Part shown: positions 50,112 through 59,033 of the stretch, in pieces
How positions within the stretch are numbered: the first letter of the stretch is position 1
Layout of the letters: every line of letters begins with the position of its first letter
Origin: CAVRTM01 sp963696105
Lineage (GTDB): Bacteria; Actinomycetota; Actinomycetes; Actinomycetales; Dermatophilaceae
Direction of reading: 5' to 3'
Assembly: GCA_963696105.1 (NCBI GenBank)
Contig: CAVOIP010000002.1
Location: 372,001-436,000, forward strand
DNA length: 64,000 nt
The notes under the pieces: generated by a model
What the model saw: only the letters and a program-made list of their open reading frames with translations
Database searches by the model: none
Told to the model about the DNA's origin: nothing
Translations under genes and position numbers: made by a program

Positions 50112-50219
50112 GAGGGCCCCGGCGCCTACAAGGACATCGACGTCGTGATGCGCGACGCGGCCGACCTCGTCGAGGTCCGCCACACGCTGCGCCAGGTCGG
50201 CAACGTCAAGGGCGACTGA
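50112..50219 (+). pseudogene. rtcB: Relic of rtcB (RNA-splicing ligase), C-terminal 34-35 codons only
   Basis: The frame ending at TGA 50217-50219 encodes GPGAYKDIDVVMRDAADL followed by VEVRHTLRQVGNVKGD, the conserved C-terminus of RtcB (A-Y-K-x-I-D-x-V-M ... A-D-L-V-E-V-x-H-T-L-R-Q-V-x-N-V-K-G). Upstream sequence shows no further RtcB homology in any frame and no start codon with coding character. So the first 90 percent of the gene is gone. RtcB joins 2',3'-cyclic phosphate RNA ends; this fragment cannot do so. Confidence 0.8.
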
Positions 50220-50250
50220 GTACGGCGTGCCCCGGGCCACGGGCCACGGG

Positions 50251-50297
50251 CCGCGAGCCCGGGCGTTGGGCCAGCGGCCGCGGGCCCGGGCGTTGGG
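50251..50297. repeat. Two 20-bp GC-rich direct repeats
   Basis: CCGCGAGCCCGGGCGTTGGG (50251-50270) and the same with one change (50278-50297). Each contains the palindrome CCCGGG. Immediately after the rtcB relic. Confidence 0.6.
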
Positions 50298-50371
50298 GAG
50301 CCGGGAGCCGGGAGCCGCAGGACCGGGACCCTGACCGGGCCCCTGGGGTCGGGGCCACCGTCACCGGCGGT

Positions 50372-52475
50372 TCAGCGCACCCCCACCTGGTCCATCAGGA
50401 AGGCGAGCTCCCAGGCGTACTGCTTCCAGGCGTCGTACCGCCCGCTGCGGCCGCCGTGGCCGGCGACCATCTCGGTGCGCAGCAGGATCGGGCGCTTGAC
50501 CTCGTCGTTGGTCACCGTCTCGCGCAGCCGCGCGACCCACTTGGCCGGCTCGACGTAGTGCACCCTCGTGTCGTTGAGGCTGGTCGTCGCGAGGATCGCG
50601 GGGTACTCGCGGGCGGTGACGTTCTCGTACGGCGTGTAGGAGCGCATGTAGCGGTAGACCTCGTGGTCGTGCAACGGGTTGCCCCACTCCTCCCACTCCG
50701 GCACGGTCAGCGGCAGCGACGGGTCCAGGATCGTGGTCAGCGCGTCGACGAACGGCACCGCGGCGTGCACCGCGCGGAACCGGTCGGGCGCCATGTTGAC
50801 CACGGCCCCGATCAGGAGACCGCCGGCCGAACCGCCCTCTGCGACAAGGCGGTCCGGGGCAACCCACCCTGTTTCGACGAGGTGGTCGGCGCAGGCGATG
50901 AAGTCGGTGAACGTGTTGACCTTGCGGTCCATCTTGCCGTCGTCGTACCAGCGGCGGCCCATCTCGCCGCCGCCGCGCACGTGGGCCATCGCGTAGACGA
51001 AGCCGCGGTCGAGCAGGGAGAGCCTGGCCACGGAGAAGTACGGGTCGTAGGTGATCTCGTAGGCGCCGTAGCCGTAGAGCAGCCCGGGCGCGGTGCCGTC
51101 CGGCTCGGTCCCCCGGCGGTAGACCAGCGAGATCGGCACCCTCGTCCCGTCGGGCGCGGTGGCCCACTCACGTCGCTGCTCGTACGCCGCCGGGTCGTAG
51201 CCGCCGAGGACCGGCTGGCGCTTGAGCTGGGTCAGCTCACCGGTTGCCACGTCGTAGTCGGAGATGGTGCGCGGGGTCACGAGCGACTCGAACACCACCT
51301 GCAGCGCCGTCGCGTCGTACTCCGGGTTGTTGCCCGTGCCCACCGAGTAGAGGGGCTCGTCGAAGGTGATCTCGCGGGCGGGGCCGAAGCCGGCCGGGGA
51401 CGCGTCGCGGGGCAGGACCCGCAGGGCGGTCAGCCCCTCGCGCCGCAACGACACGACGACGTGCCCGGCGAACGCCTCGACGTCGACGATGCGCTCCCCC
51501 GGCTGCGATGCGACGAACGGGGTCCACTGCTCCGGGCCGGTCGCATCCAGCGGCGCCTGGGCGATGTCGAAGTCGGGGTTGTCGGCGTTGTGGGTGATCA
51601 GCAGCCGGTCGCCGGCGGGCTCGACGTCGTACTCCACGCCCTCACGGCGGGGCGCCACGACGCGCGGCGGCTCGCAGCGGGTTCGCGGCGTCCAGCAGCC
51701 GCACCTCGGTGGTCAGCTTGGAACCGCTCGCGATGACCAGGAAGCGGTCGTCGCGCGAGGAGCCCAGGCCGGTCCAGAAGCGCGCGTCGTCCTCCTGGAA
51801 GACCAGCACGTCCTCCTCGGCCGGTGCGCCCACCTCGTGCCGCCAGACCTGGTGGGGGCGCCAGGAGTCGTCGAGGCGGGTGAAGAAGACGTAGCGGCCG
51901 TCGAGCGACCACACCACGCCGTAGCCGATGTCCGTCACCGCGTCGTCCAGCACGTCGCCGGTCTGGATGTCCTTGATCCGCAAGGCGAACCGCTCGTCGC
52001 CCTCGACGTCGACGGCGTAGGCGATGCGGGCGCCGTCGTGGTCGACCTCGAACGCCCCGAGGGAGAAGAACTCCTGGCCCTGCGCCTCCACGTTGCCGTC
52101 GAGGAGCACCTGCTCGCCCTCGGGCGCGGTCCCGGCGTCCAGCACCGGCCGACCCTGACCCGGCACGACGCGGACCCGGCACTGGGCCGGGTACTGCTTG
52201 CCCTCGAAGGTGCGGGAGTAGTACCACCACCCGCGGTAGGCGGCCGGCACGCTGAGGTCGGTCTCCTGGGTGCGGGAGCGGATCTCCTCGAAGATCGCCG
52301 AGCGCAGCGGCTCCAGGTGGGCGGTGCGCTCCTCGGCCCACGCGTTCTCCGCCTCGAGGTGCGCGATGACCTCGGGGTCCTCCTTGTCGCGCAGCCACTC
52401 GTAGGGGTCGACGACACGGTCACCATGGTGCTCGCGGACGTGCTCGACCCGTTTGGCGCGCGGAGGGGTAGACAT
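50372..52475 (-). CDS. S9 family oligopeptidase (protease II / PtrB-like; one frameshift)
   Basis: About 701 residues. N-terminal seven-bladed propeller (VVDPYEWLRDKEDPEVIAHL through the SRDDRFLVIAS and ADNPDFDIAQAPLDA blades), then the alpha/beta-hydrolase domain: YGYGAYEITYDPYFSVAR, nucleophile Ser in EGGSAGGLLIGAVVN, Asp in TSLNDTRVHYVEPAKW and His in VAGHGGRSGRYD. Cleaves short peptides after basic residues in the family. An extra base near 51667 splits propeller and catalytic parts (AANPLRAA|RVVAPRREG). Minus strand, facing the FetB-like gene. Confidence 0.88.
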
Positions 52476-52521
52476 GGGTGCAGCCTAGTTACCGCGTCCC
52501 GCGACCGTGTCCGGAGGACCC

Positions 52522-53754
52522 ATGCCCCTGCGCGCCTCGACCCTGAGCACCCGGTGCGTCGTGGCCGGGGGCGGACCCGGCGGGATGATGCTGGGCTACC
52601 TGCTGGCGAGGGCCGGCGTCGACGTGGTCGTGCTGGAGAAGCACGGCGACTTCCTGCGCGACTTCCGCGGCGACACGATCCACCCCTCGACGCTGGAGGT
52701 CATCCGGGAGCTGGGCCTGATGGACCGCTTCCGACCGCTGCTGCAGAACGAGATCCGGGGGCTGGACGTCGTCGTGTCCGGCCACCGGATCACCCCGGTG
52801 GACTTCTCCACGCTGCCGCTGCCGTGCGCGTTCCTCGGGCTGATGCCGCAGTGGGACTTCCTGGACTTCCTGGCGGCCGAGGCGAGGCGCTTTCCCACCT
52901 TCCACCTGGTGATGGAGGCCGAGGTGACCGGGCTGCGCTGGGACCGTGGGCGCGTCCGCGGCGTGTTCGCCAGCACGCCGGCGGGCGTGCTGGAGGTGAC
53001 GGCCGAGCTGACCGTCGCCGCCGACGGTCGCGCCTCCCGGGTCCGGTCGCTGGCCGGCCTGGCGGTGCGCGAGCTGGGGGTGCCGGTCGACGTGCTGTGG
53101 TTCCGCCTGCCCAAACCGCAGCCGGCGCCCCCGACCACGCTTGCCTACCTCAACGGGGGTGACGTGGTCCTGACCATCGACCGCGGGTCCTACTACCAGG
53201 GCGGGATGCTGATCCCCAAGGGGGACCTCGGGCGGATCCGGGCCGCCGGGCTGCCGGCCCTGCGCGAGCGACTCGTGCGCGCCGCCCCGGTGCTGCACGA
53301 CGTCGTCGGCACGCTCGAGTCCTGGGACCAGGTCAAGCTGCTGTCGGTGCAGGTCAACCGCCTGAAGCGGTGGCACCGGCCCGGGCTGCTGTGCATCGGC
53401 GACGCCGCGCACGCGATGTCACCGGCGTTCGGTGTCGGCGTCAACTACGCGGTGCAGGACGCCATCGCCGCCGCGAACCTGCTGGCGGCCGACCTGCGCC
53501 GCGGGCCGGTGCCCGACGAGGCCCTCGCGCGGGTGCAGCGGCGGCGGGAGCTGCCGGTGCGGCTGATGCAGCCGATCCAGCTGCTGCTGCACCGGCGCGT
53601 CATCCACCCCGGCGGGCCGGCGGCCCGGGTGCCGGCGAGCATCCCCGCTCCGGTCCGGCTGCTGGGGCGCGCCGTCCAGCCGGTGGTGCAGCGCGCCGCG
53701 GCCCGGCTGGTGGGCCTCGGGTTCCGCCCGGAGCGGGTGCAGCCGGACCCGTGA
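52522..53754 (+). CDS. FAD-dependent monooxygenase/oxidoreductase
   Basis: 410 residues. Start ATG 52522 after CCGGAGGACCC. CVVAGGGPGGMMLGYLLARA (FAD dinucleotide site, residues 12-31), FRGDTIHPSTLEVIRELGLM (aromatic-hydroxylase family block), VAADGRASRVR (DG motif) and LCIGDAAHAMSPAFGVGVNY (GD motif). This is the PHBH-like class A flavin monooxygenase group; related proteins are annotated as 2-polyprenyl-6-methoxyphenol hydroxylase-like. Substrate unknown. Its stop overlaps the following miniature ORF. Confidence 0.88.
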   Translation: MPLRASTLSTRCVVAGGGPGGMMLGYLLARAGVDVVVLEKHGDFLRDFRGDTIHPSTLEVIRELGLMDRFRPLLQNEIRGLDVVVSGHRITPVDFSTLPLPCAFLGLMPQWDFLDFLAAEARRFPTFHLVMEAEVTGLRWDRGRVRGVFASTPAGVLEVTAELTVAADGRASRVRSLAGLAVRELGVPVDVLWFRLPKPQPAPPTTLAYLNGGDVVLTIDRGSYYQGGMLIPKGDLGRIRAAGLPALRERLVRAAPVLHDVVGTLESWDQVKLLSVQVNRLKRWHRPGLLCIGDAAHAMSPAFGVGVNYAVQDAIAAANLLAADLRRGPVPDEALARVQRRRELPVRLMQPIQLLLHRRVIHPGGPAARVPASIPAPVRLLGRAVQPVVQRAAARLVGLGFRPERVQPDP

Positions 53755-53855
53755 TGCTGCGTCCCCTGACCCGCACGGCCGAGGTCGCCGCCGAGGTCGC
53801 CGCCGAGGTTGCCGCCGAGGGGCTGCCCGGTCCTGCTCGCGAGGAGCCCTCGTGA
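53754..53855 (+). CDS. Miniature ORF (33 residues) with AEVA repeats, coupled to both neighbours
   Basis: ATG 53754-53756 shares a base with the stop of the monooxygenase (TGATG). The product MLRPLTRTAEVAAEVAAEVA then AEGLPGPAREEPS ends at a TGA that overlaps the GTG start of the permease (GTGA). The repeat unit is a 12-base GCCGCCGAGGTC. It may be a real miniprotein, or simply a spacer that carries ribosomes to the next gene; GAGGAG inside its end is the permease ribosome-binding site. Confidence 0.35.
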   Translation: MLRPLTRTAEVAAEVAAEVAAEGLPGPAREEPS

Positions 53856-55151
53856 CCTCCCGGCCCGCCCCCCAGCCCGGCCTCGCCCGCCGGCTCGGCA
53901 CCGGCGACGCCGTGGTTCTCGGCCTCGGCTCCATGATCGGCGCAGGCGTCTTCTCGGCCTTCTCTCCCGCCGCCGCAGCCGCCGGAGCCGGGCTGCTCCT
54001 CGGGCTGGCCATCGCTGCCGTGGTCGCCTACTGCAACGCCACCGCGTCCGCGCAGCTCGCTGCCCAGTACCCCACCTCCGGCGGCACCTACGTCTACGGT
54101 CGCGAGCGCCTCGGGAGCTGGTGGGGCTTCCTGGCCGGGTGGGGCTTCGTCGTCGGCAAGACCGCCAGCTGTGCGGCAATGGCCCTCACCTTCGCCGCCT
54201 ATGCCGCACCTGGGCCCTGGCAGCGCCCGGTGGCGGCCGCCGCCGTCATCGCGGTGGCGGCCGTGAACTACCGAGGCGTCACCCGCACGGCGGGGCTCAC
54301 CCGCGTCATCGTCACCGTGGTGCTGCTGGCGCTCGCCGTCGTCGTCGCCGCGGGCCTGGTCACGGGACACCCCGACCTGCACCGAGCCGCCACCGGGGTC
54401 CGCTCTGACGCAGGCTGGTACGGCGTGCTGCAGTCCGCCGGTCTCCTCTTCTTCGCCTTCGCCGGCTACGCGCGCATCGCCACCATGGGCGAGGAGGTCC
54501 GCGACCCCGCACGCACCATCCCACGTGCCATCCAGATCGCCCTCGCCCTGGCGGTGGCCGTGTACGCCGTCATCGCCGTCACCATCCTCAGCGTCCTCGG
54601 GTCCGGCGGCGTGGCAGCCGACGCCCGCGCCGCTGGCGGCCGCGGTGGAGGCCAGCGGCTGGGACTGGGCCGCACCCGTCGTCCGGGTCGGCGGGGCCGC
54701 GGCCGCGCTCGGCGCCCTCCTCGCCCTGGTCGCCGGGATCGGACGCACCAGCCTCGCGATGGCCCGCGAGAACGACCTGCCTCGCTGGCTCTCCGCGGTC
54801 CACCCGCGCTGGCGCGTCCCCCACCACGCCGAGGTCGCGCTCGCCGTCGTCGTCTGCACCCTGGTGCTCACCGTCGACCTGCGAGGAGCCATCGGGTTCT
54901 CGTCCTTCGGGGTCCTGCTCTACTACCTCGTCGCCAACCTGTCCGCCGTCACCCAGGACCGCGACCACCGCAGGTTTCCCCGGGCACTGCAGGTCCTGGG
55001 CGCCGGCGGATGCACCGTCCTCGTCGCGACGCTGCCGCACCCTGCCGTGGTGGCCGGCCTCGCGGTGTTCGCCGTCGGCATCGCCTACCGGCTGCTCCGG
55101 CTCCACCGGGGACAGCTCCACCGGGGACGCCTCCCTCCCTCGAGTGCCTGA
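53852..55151 (+). CDS. APC superfamily amino-acid permease (one frameshift)
   Basis: About 433 residues, 12 membrane helices. GDAVVLGLGSMIGAGVFSAF is the helix-1 GxG substrate loop; YPTSGGTYVYGRERLGSWWG and FFAFAGYARIATMGEEVRDP are typical APC blocks, the latter in helix 6 region. An extra C near 54620 shifts the frame between GGVAADA and APLAAAVEASG. GTG 53852 with GAGGAG upstream. Substrate unknown; cationic or neutral amino acids are plausible. Confidence 0.88.
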
Positions 55152-55184
55152 CCGGTGGGCGGCCGGACTCAGCCGCCCACCGGT
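55151..55184. terminator. Bidirectional terminator between the permease gene and dnaE
   Basis: Perfect 13-bp inverted repeat (ACCGGTGGGCGGC / GCCGCCCACCGGT) with an 8-base loop, starting at the permease stop and 56 bases after the dnaE stop. No T-run on either strand. Confidence 0.65.
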
Positions 55185-55239
55185 CGGCAGCCCACACGGG
55201 TCAGCCGCCGGCTGCGCAGCCGCTCGCTCAACCGCTCGC

Positions 55240-58200
55240 TCAGCCGCTGAGGCAGGCCGGTCCGAGCAGCGCCTTGAGGTCGCCGAACAGCGCCGGGCCG
55301 GCCGTGACCCGCAGGCGAGTCGTCCAGCCGCATCATCACCGTGCGCCCCGGCTGGGTGAGCTCGCAGGTGCACCTCGGTGACGCCGGGGTGCGTCGCCGA
55401 GCACGTCCTTGAGCCGCTCGGCCACCGCCGGGGTGCACCGCGTGAGCGGCAGGGAGACGACGACCGGGCCGCGCGGGCCCTCGCTTGACGTCGGGGATCG
55501 TGAGCTCCTGGGCGTAGATCGTCGGGACCTCGTCGCGCCGGTTGAGCCGACCGCGGACCACGACGACCAGGTCCTCGGCGAGCATCGTGCGAGACGGTCT
55601 GGTAGGTCTGCGGGAAGAACAGGCACCTCGATGGCGCCGTCGAGGTCCTCGACGGTGGCGATCGCCCAGGGGTTGCCCTTCTTGGTCATCTTGCGCTGCA
55701 GGCCGGTGATCATGCCCGGCGATCGTGACGTTGGTGCCGTCGGGCTTGCTGTCGTCGCCGGTCAGCGAGGCGATCGAGGCAGTCGGCGGCGCTGGGCCAG
55801 CACGTGCTCGACGCCGAACAGCGGGTGGTCGGAGACGTAGAGGCCGAGCATCTCGCGCTCGAAGGCCAGCAGCGTCTGCTTGTCCCACTCGATCGTGCGG
55901 GATCTGCGGCAGCACCGCGAAGTCGACCGAGTCGCCGCCGTCGGCGTCGTCGCCGAAGCCGCCGAAGAGCGAGTCCTGGCCGATCGCCTCCTTGCGCTTG
56001 ATCGTCGACGAACGGCGTCGACGTACGTCCTCGTGGACCTCGACCAGGCCCTGCGCGGGTGTGCCGCAGGGAGTCGAAGGCGCCGGCCTTGACCAGCGAC
56101 TCGATGGTGCGCTTGTTGCAGACCACGGCCGGGACCTTGCGCAGGAAGTCCTTGAAGGAGGTGAAGCGGCCCTTGCTCCTGCGCGGGCCGCGACGATCGC
56201 CTCGACGACGTTGGCGCCGACGTTGCGGATCGCGGTCAGGCCGAACCGGATGTCGGTGCCGACCGCGGTGAAGTTGGCGACGGACTCGTTGACGTCCGGC
56301 GGGAGCACCTTGATGCCCATGCGGCGGCACTCGTTCAGGTACAGCGCGGACTTGTCCTTGTCGTCGCGCACGCTGGTCAGCACCGCGGCCATGTACTCGG
56401 CCGGGTAGTTGGCCTTGAGGTAGGCCGTCCAGTACGACACCAGGCCGTAGGCCGCGCTGTGCGCCTTGTTGAAGGCGTAGTCCGAGAACGGGACGAGGAC
56501 GTCCCACAGCGCCTTGATCGACGGCCGGGCAGAAGCCGTTCGCCACCATGCCCGCCTCGAAGCCGACGTACTCGGCGTCCAGCACCTCGCGCTTCTTCTT
56601 GCCCATCGCCCGGCGCAGCAGGTCGGCCTTGCCCAGCGTGTAGCCCGGCGAGCTTCTGGGCGATCGCCATGACCTGCTCCTGGTAGACGATCAGGCCGTA
56701 GGTCGTGCCGAGGATCGGCTCGAGCGCCTCCGCGAGCTCGGGGTGGAGGTAGGTGACCTCCTGCTGCTTGTTCTTGCGCAGGGCGTAGTTCGTGTGGCAG
56801 TTCGCGCCCATCGGGCCGGGCCGGTAGAGGGCGCCGACGGCCGAGATGTCCTCGAAGTTGTCGGGCTTCATCAGCCGCAGCAGGGCCCGCATCGGGCCGC
56901 CGTCGAACTGGAACACCCCGAGCGTGTCGCCGCGGCCGAGCAGCTCGTAGGTCGCCGGGTCGTCCAGGGTCTTGCTCAGCTCGTCGAGGTCGATCTCCTC
57001 GCCGCGGTTGGTCCGGACGTTGATCAGGGCGTCGTCGAGGATCGTGAGGTTGCGCAGGCCCAGGAAGTCCATCTTGACCAGGCCGAGCGTCTCGCAGCTC
57101 GGGTAGTCGAACTGGGTGATGATCTGGCCGTCCTGCTCGCGGCGCATGATCGGGATGAGGTCGAGCAGCGGCTCGCTGGACATGATGACGCCGGCCGCGT
57201 GCACGCCCCACTGGCGCTTCAGGCCCTCGAGGCCGCGCGCGGTCTCGACGACCTCGCTGGGCCTCGGGGTCGCTCGTCGTGCAGCTGGCGGAACTCCTCG
57301 GCCTCGCTGTAGCGCTTGTGCTGCGGGTCGAAGATGCCCGCACAGCGGGATGTCCTTGCCCATGACCGCCGGCGGCATCGCCTTGGTGAGCTGCTCCCCC
57401 ATCGCGAACGGGAAGCCCAGCACCCGGGCGGCGTCCTTGACCGCCTGCTTGGCCTTGATCGTGCCGTAGGTGACGATCTGGGCGACCCGCTCCTCGCCGT
57501 ACTTCTCGGTGACGTAGCGGATCACCTCGCCGCGGCGGCGCTCGTCGAAGTCGACGTCGAAGTCGGGCATCGACATGCGCTCGGGGTTGAGGAACCGCTC
57601 GAAGATCAGGCCGTGCTGCAGCGGGTCGAGGTCGGTGATCTTCATCGCGTAGGCGCACATCGAGCCGGCGCCGGAGCCACGACCCGGGCCGACCCGGATG
57701 CCGTGCTCCTTGGCCCAGTTGATGAAGTCGGCGACGACGAGGAAGTAGCCGGCGTAGCCCTTGCGAGACGATGACCTCGGTCTCGTACTCGGCCTGGCGG
57801 CGCACGTCGTCGGGGATGCCCGCCGGGTAGCGCTCGTGCAGGCCGCGTCTCGACCTCCTTGACGAACCAGGACGTCTCGTCCTCGCCCTCGGGGCAGGGG
57901 AAGCGCGGCATGAACCGGCCCTCGCCCTCGGTGAAGCGACACGTCGCACCGCTCGGCGATGAGCAGCGTGTTGTCGCACGCCTCGGGCAGCTCGCGCCAG
58001 GCGTGCCGCATCTCGGCGGGCGCACTTGAGGTAGAAGTCGTCGGCGTCGAACTTGAACCGGTTCGGGTCGGCCAGCGTCGAGCCGGACTGCACGCACAGC
58101 AGCGCCGCGTGGGCCTTGGCGTCCTCGGCCCGGGTGTAGTGCAGGTCGTTGGTGGCGACCAGCGGCAGGCCCAGGTCGCGGGCCAGGCGCAGCAGGTCCT

Positions 58201-58825
58201 TCTGGACCCGGCGCTCGATGCCGAGCCCGTGGTCCATCAGCTCGCAGTAGAAGTTCTCGGCGCCGAAGATGTCGCGGAAGTCCGCCGCCGCCGCCACCGC
58301 CTCGTCGTACTGGCCGAGCCGGAGCCGGGTCTGCACCTCGCCGGACGGGCAGCCGGTGGTCGCGATGCAGCCCGTCGCCGTAGGTCGAGAGCAGCTCGCG
58401 GTCCATCCGGGGCTTGAAGTAGTAGCCCTCCAGGCGACGCCAGCGAGGCCATCCGGAACAGGTTGTGCATGCCGCCGTTGTTGCGCGCCAGCAGCGTCAT
58501 GTGGGTGTAGGCGCCGGAGCCCGAGACGTCGTCGCGCGCCGCCGTCGCCCCACTTGACCCGGGTGCGGTCGGTGCGGCTGGTGCCCGGCGTCAGGTAGGC
58601 CTCGACACCGATGATCGGCTTGACGCCGTGCTTCTGGCCGGCTTCTTCCAGAACTCGTAGGCGCCGAAGACGTAGCCGTGGTCGGTGGTCGCGACGGCCG
58701 GCATGCCCATGCCGGGCCGCCTCGGCGAACAGGTCGTCGATCCGGGCGGCGCCGTCGAGCATCGAGTACTCGGTGTGCACGTGCAGGTGGACGAACGAGT
58801 CACGCGGAGCGGGGAGGGAGGACAT
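55240..58825 (-). CDS. dnaE: DNA polymerase III alpha subunit DnaE1 (heavily frameshifted)
   Basis: Replicative polymerase, about 1,195 codons. PHP domain FVHLHVHTEYSMLDGAARID at the start, GVEAYLTPG; catalytic region GPGRGSGAGSMCAYAMKITD and PDFDVDFDERRRGEVIRYV with the active-site aspartates; NKAHSAAYGLVSYWTAYLK; the C-terminal OB/tau-binding part ends KALLGPACLSG. Many frame changes occur, mostly single inserted C/G next to CG, about every 100-250 bases in 55.2-56.6 and 57.2-58.75 kb, with long clean stretches such as 56.65-57.25 kb. All conserved motifs are present, and the gene is essential, so errors in the sequence are the best explanation. ATG 58825 lies eight bases after TAGACT. Confidence 0.93.
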
Positions 58826-58833
58826 CGAGAAGG

Positions 58834-58839
58834 AGTCTA
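58834..58839 (-). promoter_or_regulatory. Putative -10 hexamer of dnaE
   Basis: TAGACT on the minus strand, eight bases before ATG 58825. Leaderless or nearly leaderless transcript. Confidence 0.45.
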
Positions 58840-58878
58840 AGCCCGGGTTCCGACAGCCCGTGAGCGGCCGCGCGGATC

Positions 58879-58942
58879 GCCGTACGACGCGCCGTGGGTT
58901 GCCGTACGACGCGCCGTTGATCGCCGTACGGCGCGTCGTACG
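58879..58942 (-). repeat. Three direct repeats at 22-bp spacing upstream of dnaE
   Basis: GCCGTACGACGCGCCGT at 58879-58895 and 58901-58917 is identical in two copies; a third variant (GCCGTACGGCGCGTCGTACG) starts at 58923. The repeat starts are spaced exactly 22 bases and each contains the palindrome CGTACG. They lie 40-104 bases upstream of the dnaE -10, so they may be operator sites, but could also be a non-functional tandem repeat. A related CCGTACGG follows near 58997. Confidence 0.65.
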
Positions 58943-59033
58943 TTGCCGCAGGACCGTGCTGGCACGACGCCGCCAACGGCGGGCCCACGACCCGTACGGC
59001 GGGTCGGCGCGCCCCTCCCGCCCCCAGGCGCGG

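Larger units (their letters stand above)
50015..50371. other. Intergenic stretch with rtcB relic and GC-rich repeats
   Basis: 357 bases between the FetB-like gene and the convergent S9 peptidase gene. It contains the 34-codon rtcB remnant (50112-50219), then about 100 bases of low-complexity CCGGGC-type repeats, including a 20-base element repeated at a 27-base interval (50251-50270, 50278-50297). Confidence 0.6.

Noticed and set aside
50246..50300. CRISPR-like direct repeats
   Set aside because: Only two copies with a 7-base interval between them and no cas genes; simple GC-rich tandem repeat.
53370..53855. A 161-codon Ala/Arg-rich frame overlapping the monooxygenase
   Set aside because: Only its last 33 codons, after the monooxygenase stop, are worth considering; the rest is a frame shadow.
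55240..58825. dnaE as a genuine pseudogene
   Set aside because: All motifs persist, indels compensate each other, and neighbouring essential genes are damaged in the same way; sequence error fits better.
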